A DNA stretch of 64,000 nt from positions 13,919 to 77,918 of the forward strand of contig NZ_CAKPYL010000001.1 of the NCBI RefSeq assembly GCF_934202865.1, in the 5' to 3' direction. The translations under genes and the position numbers were made by a program. Source of the DNA: an uncultured Fenollaria sp. GTDB taxonomy: Bacteria; Bacillota; Clostridia; Tissierellales; Peptoniphilaceae. Positions 16,745-24,325 of the stretch are shown in pieces (the first letter of the stretch is position 1; every line of letters begins with the position of its first letter). A model generated the notes under the pieces. It saw nothing but the letters and a program-made list of their open reading frames with translations. It searched no databases and had not been told where the DNA came from.

Positions 16745-17446
16745 TTATTTAACTATTTTCGCATCCTTAATAATTGCCAATGGAAACGGTATCTCATCCG
16801 AATTATACACATCCAGCACTCCCTCAACCGTTACCTCTTCCTTATCCTTTGGATATTTCTCGTTCTTATCCTCTAACACATACTGAAGTCCTTGTTGGCA
16901 GCACGCTTGTCTATCGTTGATAAGGACGTAGTGGTCGATGCCGGATGTATCTGTTGTCTCTAGATCTGTTGCGATGCCTGAAAGCTTGATCTTAACGCCC
17001 ACAAAGCTCTTTGGGTCTTCGGCTATCATGGCGACGATGACGTAGTTCATATCTGCGTCGTTCGCTGTTAAATCATAGCTTTGGCCGTTTGCGTTTGAGC
17101 TTTCATTTTCACTAGCGCTTTCATTTTCACTAGTGCTTTCATTTTCACTAGTGCTTTCATTTTCACTAGCGCTATCAGCCTCGCCTTGATTTGTTTTTTC
17201 ACTAGGGCTATCGGCCTCACTTTGGCTTAGCTCGTCACTTGTTTCGCTCTCTTGATCAGGCGAAGTGGCCCCACCATCATCCCCGTCCATTGTCTTGGAG
17301 CTTTCTTTCATCTTATTCACTGTCTCGTTGACGGTGCTATTAGGCATATAACGGTATATAACTTTTTTGTTTGTGAAAAATGCGAGTATCAAGACCAAAA
17401 TCAAGGCCCCCACTATCCTCAAAATTCTCTTCCTTGTTTTATCCAC
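16745..17446 (-). CDS. Membrane-anchored accessory protein of the zinc operon
   Basis: 233 residues. One N-terminal transmembrane helix (residues 8-26), an acidic disordered stalk rich in Ser, Glu, Asp and Asn (residues 50-122) with tandem SENEST hexapeptides encoded by an 18-bp DNA repeat, and an extracytoplasmic domain from about 128 with HYVLINDRQACCQQGLQYVL and VTVEGVLDVY that looks like an OB-fold. The GTG start overlaps the znuB stop by eight bases behind GGAGGTG. A double cysteine next to a zinc transporter suggests metal handling at the cell surface; that is inference. Confidence 0.72.
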   Translation of the reverse strand: MDKTRKRILRIVGALILVLILAFFTNKKVIYRYMPNSTVNETVNKMKESSKTMDGDDGGATSPDQESETSDELSQSEADSPSEKTNQGEADSASENESTSENESTSENESASENESSNANGQSYDLTANDADMNYVIVAMIAEDPKSFVGVKIKLSGIATDLETTDTSGIDHYVLINDRQACCQQGLQYVLEDKNEKYPKDKEEVTVEGVLDVYNSDEIPFPLAIIKDAKIVK

Positions 17447-18281
17447 GTTTCACACCTCCTACTATTGACATAATTATGAATATGGCGAGATTCATCACGA
17501 CGATTGTCGAGCCGACTGGTGTCGAAGCAAGTATCGCAAATATCGCGCCTCCAAGTGCTGATATTAGCGAGATTATTGCCGAGGCGATTGCTATCTTCCT
17601 AAATGAATGGAAAACTTTCATCGCTGAAACTGCTGGGAAGACGATGAGTGCTGCGACTAGAAGTGAGCCCACGAGCCTGATTGCAAGTGTGATCACGACT
17701 GCGACGACCATTGACAAGACTGTGTTTAGCCTTTCGACTTTGATGCCTGAAGCGCTTGCGAGGTCTTCGTCGAAGACTGTGATGTATATTTCTTTATAGT
17801 AGTAGATGAAGAAAAGTATCACGAGTATCGAGAGTGCCACGGATGTGATGACGTCTAGCTTTGTGAGTGTCAGGATGGATGTCGATCCGAAAAGTATTGT
17901 GCACACGTCAACTAAGACGTTTGGGCCGACTCTGAAGACGTTCATGACTAGGTAGCCCACTGCGAGTGCCGAGACTGAAACCATTGCGATGGCTGCGTCT
18001 GAGATGATTTTCTTGGAATTATTTCCTTGGAGTAGTATTAGCGCGAAAAATATTGTCATAGGTAGTGCTAGGACTAATTTTTGCGTAAAGCCGATGGCTG
18101 TCGCGATTGATAGGGACGCGAAGGCGACGTTTGAAAGTGAATTTGCGATGTAGGAGTAGCGTTTCAAAACGAGTATCACGCCCAAAAATGCTGACGCGAG
18201 CGCTATGAGTGAGGCGCAGACTAGTGCGTAGCGCACGAAGGGGTAGCCTAGGTAGAAGGTGAATTTGTTAATTAAGTCCAT
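17439..18281 (-). CDS. znuB: Zinc ABC transporter permease
   Basis: Polytopic ABC-3 family permease of about 280 residues (around eight hydrophobic segments), with YSYIANSLSNVAFASLSIATAIG near the N-terminus and the cytoplasmic coupling segment SASGIKVERLNTVLSMVVAV. It forms the channel for metal delivered by the His-rich binding protein. The ATG at 18281 has GGAGG upstream and overlaps the end of znuC; a longer in-frame version starting at 18344 has no ribosome site. Confidence 0.92.
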   Translation of the reverse strand: MDLINKFTFYLGYPFVRYALVCASLIALASAFLGVILVLKRYSYIANSLSNVAFASLSIATAIGFTQKLVLALPMTIFFALILLQGNNSKKIISDAAIAMVSVSALAVGYLVMNVFRVGPNVLVDVCTILFGSTSILTLTKLDVITSVALSILVILFFIYYYKEIYITVFDEDLASASGIKVERLNTVLSMVVAVVITLAIRLVGSLLVAALIVFPAVSAMKVFHSFRKIAIASAIISLISALGGAIFAILASTPVGSTIVVMNLAIFIIMSIVGGVKRG

Positions 18282-18927
18282 CTTTTTTGCCTCCTTCCTC
18301 GTAAATCGCGCGGCTGCCGTCAAGCTTAAGTACTTTGTTTGCATATTGTGTAGCTCTTTGGCTGTCGTGCGATACCATGATTATGGCTGTGCCACTTGCG
18401 TTTATCTTTTCAAGCATCTCGTAGAGGCTTCCTTGCGCCTCTGGGTCGAGGCCGGCAAGCGGCTCGTCGAGTATAAGTAGCTTCTTTTCTTCTACGAAGC
18501 TTCTTGCGAGCAAGGCTCTCTGCCTTTGTCCGCCTGATAATGAGGAAAAGCGTCTGTCTTTGAGATTTGCTATGCCAAAATTATCAAGGCATTCAAGTGC
18601 TCTCGCCTTTTCTTCTTTTGTGTAGAAAAATCTTTTTTTGATCTTAAAGCCGGATAGAACGAGCTCCATCACTGAAGTCGGAAAATCGGCTGCGACCAGG
18701 AGGATCTGCGGTAGGTAGGCGATTTCGTCTTTTGAAATGCCATCTAAAACTATATCCCCCGATATTTTCTTATTAAGGCCCAAGATGGTTCTGATCAGGC
18801 TCGACTTGCCCGAGCCGTTTTCGCCTAGGATGACGATGTAGTCACCATCTGAAACCTCTAGGTTTATAAAGTCACTTAGGACTTGACCTTTGTAGCCAAA
18901 TCCTAAGTCTTTTAGTATTAATTTCAT
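18268..18927 (-). CDS. znuC: Zinc ABC transporter ATP-binding protein
   Basis: 219-residue ABC ATPase with Walker A GENGSGKSS (about residues 35-43), signature LSGGQRQR, Walker B LLILDEPLAGLD and the H-loop VSHDS. It powers the ZnuABC importer from the cytoplasmic face. Its ATG overlaps the stop of znuA by one base (TAATG), so the two are translationally coupled. Confidence 0.93.
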   Translation of the reverse strand: MKLILKDLGFGYKGQVLSDFINLEVSDGDYIVILGENGSGKSSLIRTILGLNKKISGDIVLDGISKDEIAYLPQILLVAADFPTSVMELVLSGFKIKKRFFYTKEEKARALECLDNFGIANLKDRRFSSLSGGQRQRALLARSFVEEKKLLILDEPLAGLDPEAQGSLYEMLEKINASGTAIIMVSHDSQRATQYANKVLKLDGSRAIYEEGGKKDGLN

Positions 18928-20045
18928 TAGTTTAACGCCTTCTTTAAAGCGTCTAAGTTCATTTGCATGTAGTCAATGTATGACTTGCCGTCATTTGAAC
19001 TAGCATTTTCCATGGATGTCATCTCGATGATGTCTTGGTCCTTTGCCTTGCTTGCGTTTTTCACTGTGTCTGCGATTTTGCCGTCTGAACCAGCTAGCTT
19101 AATGATGTGCTTAATGCCAAGTTCGTCGACTTTTTGCGCTAGGAAGCTAATAGTTTCAAAGCTTGCTTCGCTTTCTGCCGAGCAGCCAACAAAGGCAGCG
19201 AAGTAGTCAAGGTCAAGGTCACTTACTAAGTAGCGGAATGGGAAGCGATCTGCAACTAAGATAGTATCAACTTTTGCAGTCTTTCTCATCTCGTCAAAGT
19301 CATTTTGAAGCGCATCAAGTTTTTCTGCGTATGCTTCGTAATTTGCCTTGAATTTGTCCGCGTTCTTTGGATCGATTTCTGCTAGAGCGTCCGCTATCGC
19401 CATGGATATAGTCTTAGCGTTCTTCACAGATAGCCAAACATGTTCGTCGTATTCTATTTCTTCATGTTCATGTTCATGGTCATGGTCGTGGTCTTCATCG
19501 TCATGGTCATGGTCTTCATCTCCATGGTCGTGGTCATGGTCTTCATCGCCATGCTCATGCTCATGGTCTTCATCGCCATCTTCATGTTCATGCTCATGCT
19601 CCATACCTTCTTTGACTTCTTCTTCCTTAACAGCGTCACCTAAAATTTCAAGCATATTAAGAACTTTGGCATTAGGCGCTTGTTTTGCTGCATCTGGAGC
19701 CCATTCGTCCGATTCGCCGCCCACATACAAGAATAGATTTGCCTTTGCAATCTTTTCGATGTCTTGAGCGGAAGGCTCGTAATTGTGAAGGCTTACGCCG
19801 TTGTCAGTTAAATTAGTTACTTCGACGTCAGTGCCTTCAGTGATGTTCTTGACCCAATCATAAGCTGGGAATGTGTTAGTTACAACGCTTATAGCGTCTC
19901 CGTCCTTTTGAATGCTGTCTGCTTGATCAGCTGGAATAGCCTCAGAAGCTGGTTCCTCTGCCATCTCTGGCGCTTTATTTGAATTGCATGCCACTAACAA
20001 AACGACCGCTAGTAGGCAAGCTAAAAATTTATTTATATTTTTCAT
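18927..20045 (-). CDS. znuA: Zinc-binding lipoprotein, ZnuA/AdcA type
   Basis: 372 residues. The signal peptide ends in a lipobox (LLVACNSN). The mature protein has the TroA-like fold: VVTNTFPAYDWVKNITEG, a metal-ligand histidine in LHNYEPS, and a second in EHVWLSVKN. Between them is a loop of about 50 residues made almost only of His, Glu and Asp (about 152-203), the hallmark of zinc-specific members. It captures zinc outside the membrane for ZnuBC. Confidence 0.95.
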   Translation of the reverse strand: MKNINKFLACLLAVVLLVACNSNKAPEMAEEPASEAIPADQADSIQKDGDAISVVTNTFPAYDWVKNITEGTDVEVTNLTDNGVSLHNYEPSAQDIEKIAKANLFLYVGGESDEWAPDAAKQAPNAKVLNMLEILGDAVKEEEVKEGMEHEHEHEDGDEDHEHEHGDEDHDHDHGDEDHDHDDEDHDHDHEHEHEEIEYDEHVWLSVKNAKTISMAIADALAEIDPKNADKFKANYEAYAEKLDALQNDFDEMRKTAKVDTILVADRFPFRYLVSDLDLDYFAAFVGCSAESEASFETISFLAQKVDELGIKHIIKLAGSDGKIADTVKNASKAKDQDIIEMTSMENASSNDGKSYIDYMQMNLDALKKALN

Positions 20046-20113
20046 ATTGATCTCCTTTTTTTATATATTCTACCGATATTAAATTTTGCCGTTATTATAT
20101 AAAAAAGAGATCT

Positions 20114-20407
20114 CTAATTGTTCATGCGCACCATAAGCTCGACTGGTGTCTTCGCCATAGCCATAGTCATGGTAATGGTGATGGCCCTCATAAATACTAG
20201 TACTGCGAGCATGACTGTGACTGCCGCACGCGAATGGTCTAAGTGCTTTTCTAAGTCCGAGACCATGTCCATGAAGCGGCAGATTGGGCAAGATGTGCGC
20301 TTGCAGATGTGGAAGGCGCTTGTGGCCGCGACGAAAAAGCTTAGTAGCGAGAATGCGACTAATATGATGCAAAGTATTGATAATAGTTTTTTGATACGCT
20401 TTGGCAT
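20114..20407 (-). CDS. Small CPIC-motif membrane protein
   Basis: 97 residues with an N-terminal hydrophobic segment (LLSILCIILVAFSLLSFFVA), the cysteine cluster FHICKRTSCPICRFM and a second hydrophobic segment. Small exported proteins with an HxC...CPxC cluster are often found beside zinc importers, and this one is the first gene of the znu operon. It probably binds zinc at the membrane surface. The ATG at 20407 follows AGGAGG; upstream in-frame codons belong to the promoter region. Confidence 0.68.
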   Translation of the reverse strand: MPKRIKKLLSILCIILVAFSLLSFFVAATSAFHICKRTSCPICRFMDMVSDLEKHLDHSRAAVTVMLAVLVFMRAITITMTMAMAKTPVELMVRMNN

Positions 20408-20432
20408 GTGGCCCTCCTTTTTTACATGCCTT

Positions 20433-20461
20433 ATTATATAGCAGGGCTTTAAGAATGTCAA
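20433..20461 (-). promoter_or_regulatory. Consensus promoter of the zinc operon
   Basis: TTGACA (20461-20456), 17 bp, TATAAT (20438-20433) on the minus strand, about 25 bp before the first start codon. No clear Zur box was recognised. Confidence 0.85.
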
Positions 20462-20519
20462 GAAATAGCGGCTTATATCGATTAAAATATATATGTACAC
20501 ACATTTATATTTTGCAGAG

Positions 20520-20678
20520 CGATGAAGAACCCCGTCCATAAATGGACGTGAACCTTTGCGCTATGCTGAGATTGGCGTAGTACAGAATTTTTTTGGAGTG
20601 AGTCGTATGAATATACGTCGCAGCGACAAAAGAATTCGAAACTAGCCAAGATCGCAAATCGAATGCAAAATAACAAAA
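20520..20678 (-). repeat. Intergenic region with a variable-hairpin repeat
   Basis: Positions 20524-20561 hold, on the minus strand, GCGCAAAGGTTCAC, a perfect hairpin (arms CGTCCAT and ATGGACG), then GGGGTTCTTC. The remainder to 20678 is non-coding and includes TCGAATGCAAAATAA, a word also seen near 34.69 kb. Confidence 0.65.
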
Positions 20679-20679
20679 A

Positions 20680-20698
20680 AGAGAGCAAAACGCTCTCT
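20680..20698 (-). terminator. Terminator after tsaD
   Basis: AGAGAGC (20680-20686) pairs with GCTCTCT (20692-20698); on the minus strand a T6 run follows. Confidence 0.8.
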
Positions 20699-20712
20699 AT
20701 ATAATAATTATT

Positions 20713-21714
20713 CTATAGTCCCAGATTTGGATCAACCTCAAAAGCAAGATCCAACCCCCGACATCCATTAACATATTCCAAATATCCTTGCGCCCCAATC
20801 ATCGCGGCATTATCTGTCGTATAAACTGCCTTCGGGTAATACAGCTTAAAGCCATGTGCCTTCTCTTCCTTAGCTAGCGCCTCACGTAGGGCCTTATTAT
20901 TCGATACGCCGCCCGCAAGTACTATCTTGTCGTAGCCGAGCTCGTCTTTCAAATCAACTGCCTTCTTTGCGAGTACATCAACTGCGGCTTTTTGGAATGA
21001 GGCTGCGACGTCGGCCTTATTCACTTCGCGTCCCCTTTGCTCTTCGTTATGAAGATAATTTAGGACCGCTGTTTTTAGTCCCGAGAAACTAAAGTTGTAG
21101 TCGCCCGACTTCATCATAACTCGTGGAAGCTCGATGGCATCTGGATTTCCTTCCTTAGCGAGTTTCTCTATCTCTGGTCCACCCGGGTACGGTAGTCCCA
21201 AGGCTCTGGCGACCTTGTCAAAGGATTCGCCCGCTGCGTCATCAAGTGTCCTTCCGACTAAATCATAGTCGTAGTAGTCCTTCATATTTACAAGGTAAGT
21301 GTGGCCGCCCGAAACGACTAGCGAAACAAACGGCGGCTTCAAACCATCTGTCGTTATGTAATTTGCTGCGATGTGGCCCTTCATGTGATTTACTGGCACT
21401 ATCGGCACATCCATTGACATCGCTAAGGCCTTCGCGAATGAGACGCCAACTAAAAGGGCTCCGATCAGTCCCGGTCCCCTCGTTACAGAGATGAATTCGA
21501 TTTCGGATAAGTCAGTTTTTGCCTCAGTGAGTGCCTCTTCCAAAACTGCCGAGATCGCCTCGATGTGCATTCTTGACGCAATTTCAGGCACTACGCCCCC
21601 GAATTCTCTGTGCGTTGCTATTTGCGTTGCTATGACATTCGACAAAACTTCCAAGTCGTCCAATATGGCGATCGATGTCTCATCGCATGAACTTTCTATC
21701 GCTAAATGTTTCAC
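20713..21714 (-). CDS. tsaD: tRNA t6A37 threonylcarbamoyltransferase TsaD
   Basis: Catalytic subunit that transfers the threonylcarbamoyl group to A37 of ANN-decoding tRNAs. LAIESSCDETSIAIL, the metal-binding MKGHIAANY, VVSGGHTYLV, and GGVSNNKALREAL are present. I prefer the GTG at 21714, which gives the usual KHLAIE start, has GGAGG five bases upstream and overlaps the rimI stop (GTGA); the protein is then 333 residues. Confidence 0.95.
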   Translation of the reverse strand: MKHLAIESSCDETSIAILDDLEVLSNVIATQIATHREFGGVVPEIASRMHIEAISAVLEEALTEAKTDLSEIEFISVTRGPGLIGALLVGVSFAKALAMSMDVPIVPVNHMKGHIAANYITTDGLKPPFVSLVVSGGHTYLVNMKDYYDYDLVGRTLDDAAGESFDKVARALGLPYPGGPEIEKLAKEGNPDAIELPRVMMKSGDYNFSFSGLKTAVLNYLHNEEQRGREVNKADVAASFQKAAVDVLAKKAVDLKDELGYDKIVLAGGVSNNKALREALAKEEKAHGFKLYYPKAVYTTDNAAMIGAQGYLEYVNGCRGLDLAFEVDPNLGL

Positions 21715-22127
21715 TTTCTCCTCCACATAATCGCCGCATCTTCACCATGGTAATAGTTTTTGCGGACGCTTTCCTTTTTAAAATCGTATTTTTCGTATAA
21801 GCTTATCGCTTTAAAATTGCTTTCCCGAACTTCTAGGGCAATGGCTTTGCCTTCGGCTACCTCAATCGCCTGGGCTAATAGCTTTGCTCCTATACCCTGG
21901 CCTCTCAGCTCTTCCGAAACAGCTATATGCATCAAATCTGCCTCGTCATAGAGAATTTTGATGTCTACAAAGCCTCCTACGGCTCCCGTTTCGTCCACGT
22001 ATACAAAGGCCTTAGAGCTATCGCTTTTTAGCTCGCTCCCCACTACGCCCATGGTCCAAGGATCATCTGTCTTTGACAAAATTTCGTAAATGGCCACCGC
22101 GTCATTAGGCTCTGCCCGTCTAATCAC
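21711..22127 (-). CDS. rimI: Ribosomal protein bS18 alanine N-acetyltransferase RimI
   Basis: 138-residue GNAT acetyltransferase. The acetyl-CoA loop reads HIAVSEELRGQGIGAKLL (about residues 70-90) and LEVRESNFKAISLYEKYDF is the typical RimI block. It lies between tsaB and tsaD as in many Firmicutes, overlapping both neighbours by four bases. Confidence 0.9.
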   Translation of the reverse strand: MIRRAEPNDAVAIYEILSKTDDPWTMGVVGSELKSDSSKAFVYVDETGAVGGFVDIKILYDEADLMHIAVSEELRGQGIGAKLLAQAIEVAEGKAIALEVRESNFKAISLYEKYDFKKESVRKNYYHGEDAAIMWRRK

Positions 22128-22795
22128 TTTTTATCTTCCTCAGCTTGCGATGACTTCATGTAAATAGGTATCGCGCCGTATCTATCTTCAGCTTCCATCT
22201 CATCAATATGGTCTATAACGTAGTCAAGGACTTCCTTTGCAATGGGTTCGTTCTCTCTATAGACGCCCGCTATGACATTCGCACCGAACTTTTCCTTGTA
22301 TTTTCCATAGAAATCGCCCGGCATAATGACAGTGCCGTCAAGTCCATTAACGAGGCTAATTAGCTCATCCAAAGTGTATATGCGCTCTTCGTTCATGAGC
22401 TCAAATTGATTTTCGTAGCTATAAAGCGCCGCGAAGGCTCTATCGCGTCTCGCATCAATCGCTGGAATTATGTATTTAAGCCCTTTGTAGCGATAGCTCA
22501 TCGCCTTAAGCGAAGATACGGTATAAATGGGCTTCTCGTCCTTAAAGCTAAAGGCCTTAATCATGGCGGCTGCTATCCTAAGTCCTGTGAAAGAACCGGG
22601 TCCCTTCGAAACAGCAAAGGCATCGATCTCGTCCACTTTTAGACCAAAGATGTCTAAAATCTCCTTGGCCATAAGGGCAAGCTTTTCGGAGGCGCTTCTG
22701 TCGTATGAAACGTTGAACTCTCCTCTCACAACGCCGTCAACTGCAAGCGCCGCGCTTATATATCTACTTGAACTGTCTAAACTTAAAATCTTCAT
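22124..22795 (-). CDS. tsaB: tRNA t6A biosynthesis protein TsaB
   Basis: Inactive paralogue of TsaD that scaffolds the TsaD-TsaB-TsaE complex. ILSLDSSSRYISAAL at the N-terminus and AFAVSKGPGSFTGLRIA (about 64-80) are diagnostic. The ATG at 22795 has AGAGGT upstream; an upstream in-frame ATG adds six residues without a good site. Confidence 0.93.
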   Translation of the reverse strand: MKILSLDSSSRYISAALAVDGVVRGEFNVSYDRSASEKLALMAKEILDIFGLKVDEIDAFAVSKGPGSFTGLRIAAAMIKAFSFKDEKPIYTVSSLKAMSYRYKGLKYIIPAIDARRDRAFAALYSYENQFELMNEERIYTLDELISLVNGLDGTVIMPGDFYGKYKEKFGANVIAGVYRENEPIAKEVLDYVIDHIDEMEAEDRYGAIPIYMKSSQAEEDKK

Positions 22796-22802
22796 ATTAC
22801 CT

Positions 22803-23219
22803 CTAATAATCAAAATTCGTTTCTAAAATTCGGCTCTCGCCGTCCTTAATTAGGCTTATCTTTTTCGCGTCTTTGAACTCATTCTCAATCGCTTCAGGCC
22901 ACTCAATTAGGCTCACTGCGCCACCATCGTATAGGTAGTCATCAAGTCCAAGCGTATCTATGTCCATGGACTTTGTCAGTCTATATAAGTCAAAGTGGTA
23001 TATCGCCATGCCCTCTGCCTTATAAACGTTCATTATGGCAAATGTCGGGCTTGTTACGTAGTCATCTGAACCAAGCGCCTTGACTATGGTCTTGGTGATG
23101 GTCGTTTTGCCGGCACCCATTTCCCCTTTTAAAAGAATTATGTCGCCTATATCAATTTTCTTCGCTATACGCTCGGCGGCGCGCCTTGTATCATCCAGTG
23201 TTTTCAGTACTTCTCTCAT
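22803..23219 (-). CDS. tsaE: tRNA t6A biosynthesis ATPase TsaE
   Basis: 138-residue P-loop ATPase with Walker A GEMGAGKTT (about residues 33-41), SPTFAIMNVY and HFDLYRL. It drives cycling of the TsaBD complex. It begins two bases after the prfB stop. Confidence 0.93.
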   Translation of the reverse strand: MREVLKTLDDTRRAAERIAKKIDIGDIILLKGEMGAGKTTITKTIVKALGSDDYVTSPTFAIMNVYKAEGMAIYHFDLYRLTKSMDIDTLGLDDYLYDGGAVSLIEWPEAIENEFKDAKKISLIKDGESRILETNFDY

Positions 23220-23220
23220 A

Positions 23221-24325
23221 TTACGCCTCCCTCACGTGATCAAGGTAGGCGTATATAAACTTGTCGATGTCGCCGTCAATGACTTTTTGCACTTCGAAAT
23301 TCTCTACATCTGTCCTATGGTCCTTGACAAGCATGTATGGATTGAAGATGTAGGAGCGGATTTGCGAGCCCCACGCAATCTGTGAGTAGTCGCCCGTAAG
23401 CTCATCTATGGTCTTTTTGCGCTCCTCTTCCTTCAGCTGAACAAGCTTGCCGTACAAAATACGAAGGGCTACCTCTTTGTTTTGCTTTTGGCTCCTTTCG
23501 TTTTGGCAAGTTGCGACCACGCCAGTCGGTATGTGCGTGATACGAACCGCTGAATCAGTGGTGTTGACGGATTGGCCGCCAGCGCCTTGTGAGCGGTAGT
23601 AGTCTATCTTTAAATCCTCTTCCTTTATATCTATAACAATATTTTCATCTATATCAGGGAAGACGTCGACCGAGGCAAAGCTTGTGTGCCTCTTCTTTTG
23701 CGCGTCGAAGGGCGATATCCTAACAAGTCTGTGAACCCCGCGCTCCGCCTTTAAAAAGCCATAGGCGTAGGCACCTAAAACCTTGAAATAAACACTTCTT
23801 ATGCCGCCCTCGGTGTCCGCTAGATAGTCGATACACTCAAGTTTATACTCGTGATCGGCTGCCCATCTCGTGTACATGCGGTAGAGCATCTCCGCCCAGT
23901 CTTGAGCGTCGGTGCCGCCAGTACCTGCGTGTATCGATACGACCGCGCCATTCTTGTCATATTCGCCGTCAAGTAGCGTCCTCACCTTGAGTTCTTCGAG
24001 CGCCTTGTCTATTGACTCCGCCAAATCATGTAGAGCCTTGTAATTATCAGGCCTTTCCTCTTCGTAGAGCTCGATGTAGACAGCCATGTCCTCAAGATTT
24101 GATCCTATCTCCTCGTAGCTATTTAGAGGCGTAGTAACGTCTTTAAGCTCGTCTATTACCTTATCTGCCTTGTCCTTGTCGTCCCAGAATGACGGCTCGG
24201 CCATCTTCCTCTCAAGCTTCGTCTTAGTCTCTCTTAGACCATCAGCGTCAAAGATAGTCCCCTAACTTGATGTATCTCTCATTAAAATTCGCGTAATCTT
24301 CCTTATACTCTTGTAATGTCTTCAT
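23221..24325 (-). CDS. prfB: Peptide chain release factor 2 with programmed +1 frameshift
   Basis: RF2 ends translation at UGA and UAA. The first 25 codons (24325 to 24251, [18 protein letters not shown] then IKLGDYL) end at an in-frame TGA (24250-24248) in the context AGGGGACTATCTTTGAC, the classical autoregulatory site: an internal SD-like AGGGG, then CUU UGA C. A +1 shift on CUU continues as DADGLRETKTKLERKM into the main frame to 23221, giving 367 residues. GGQ is in SQGAGGQSVNTT and SPF in VRISPFDAQ. The ATG overlaps the secA stop (TAATG). Confidence 0.96.

Noticed and set aside
19348-19767. Open frame opposite znuA rich in Ser and Trp
   Set aside because: It is the complement of the His/Asp/Glu codon repeats of znuA; it has no ribosome site and no plausible protein features.
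24248-24250. In-frame TGA in prfB as a disabling mutation
   Set aside because: The context CTT TGA C with an upstream AGGGG is the known autoregulatory +1 frameshift site, and the protein is complete after the shift.
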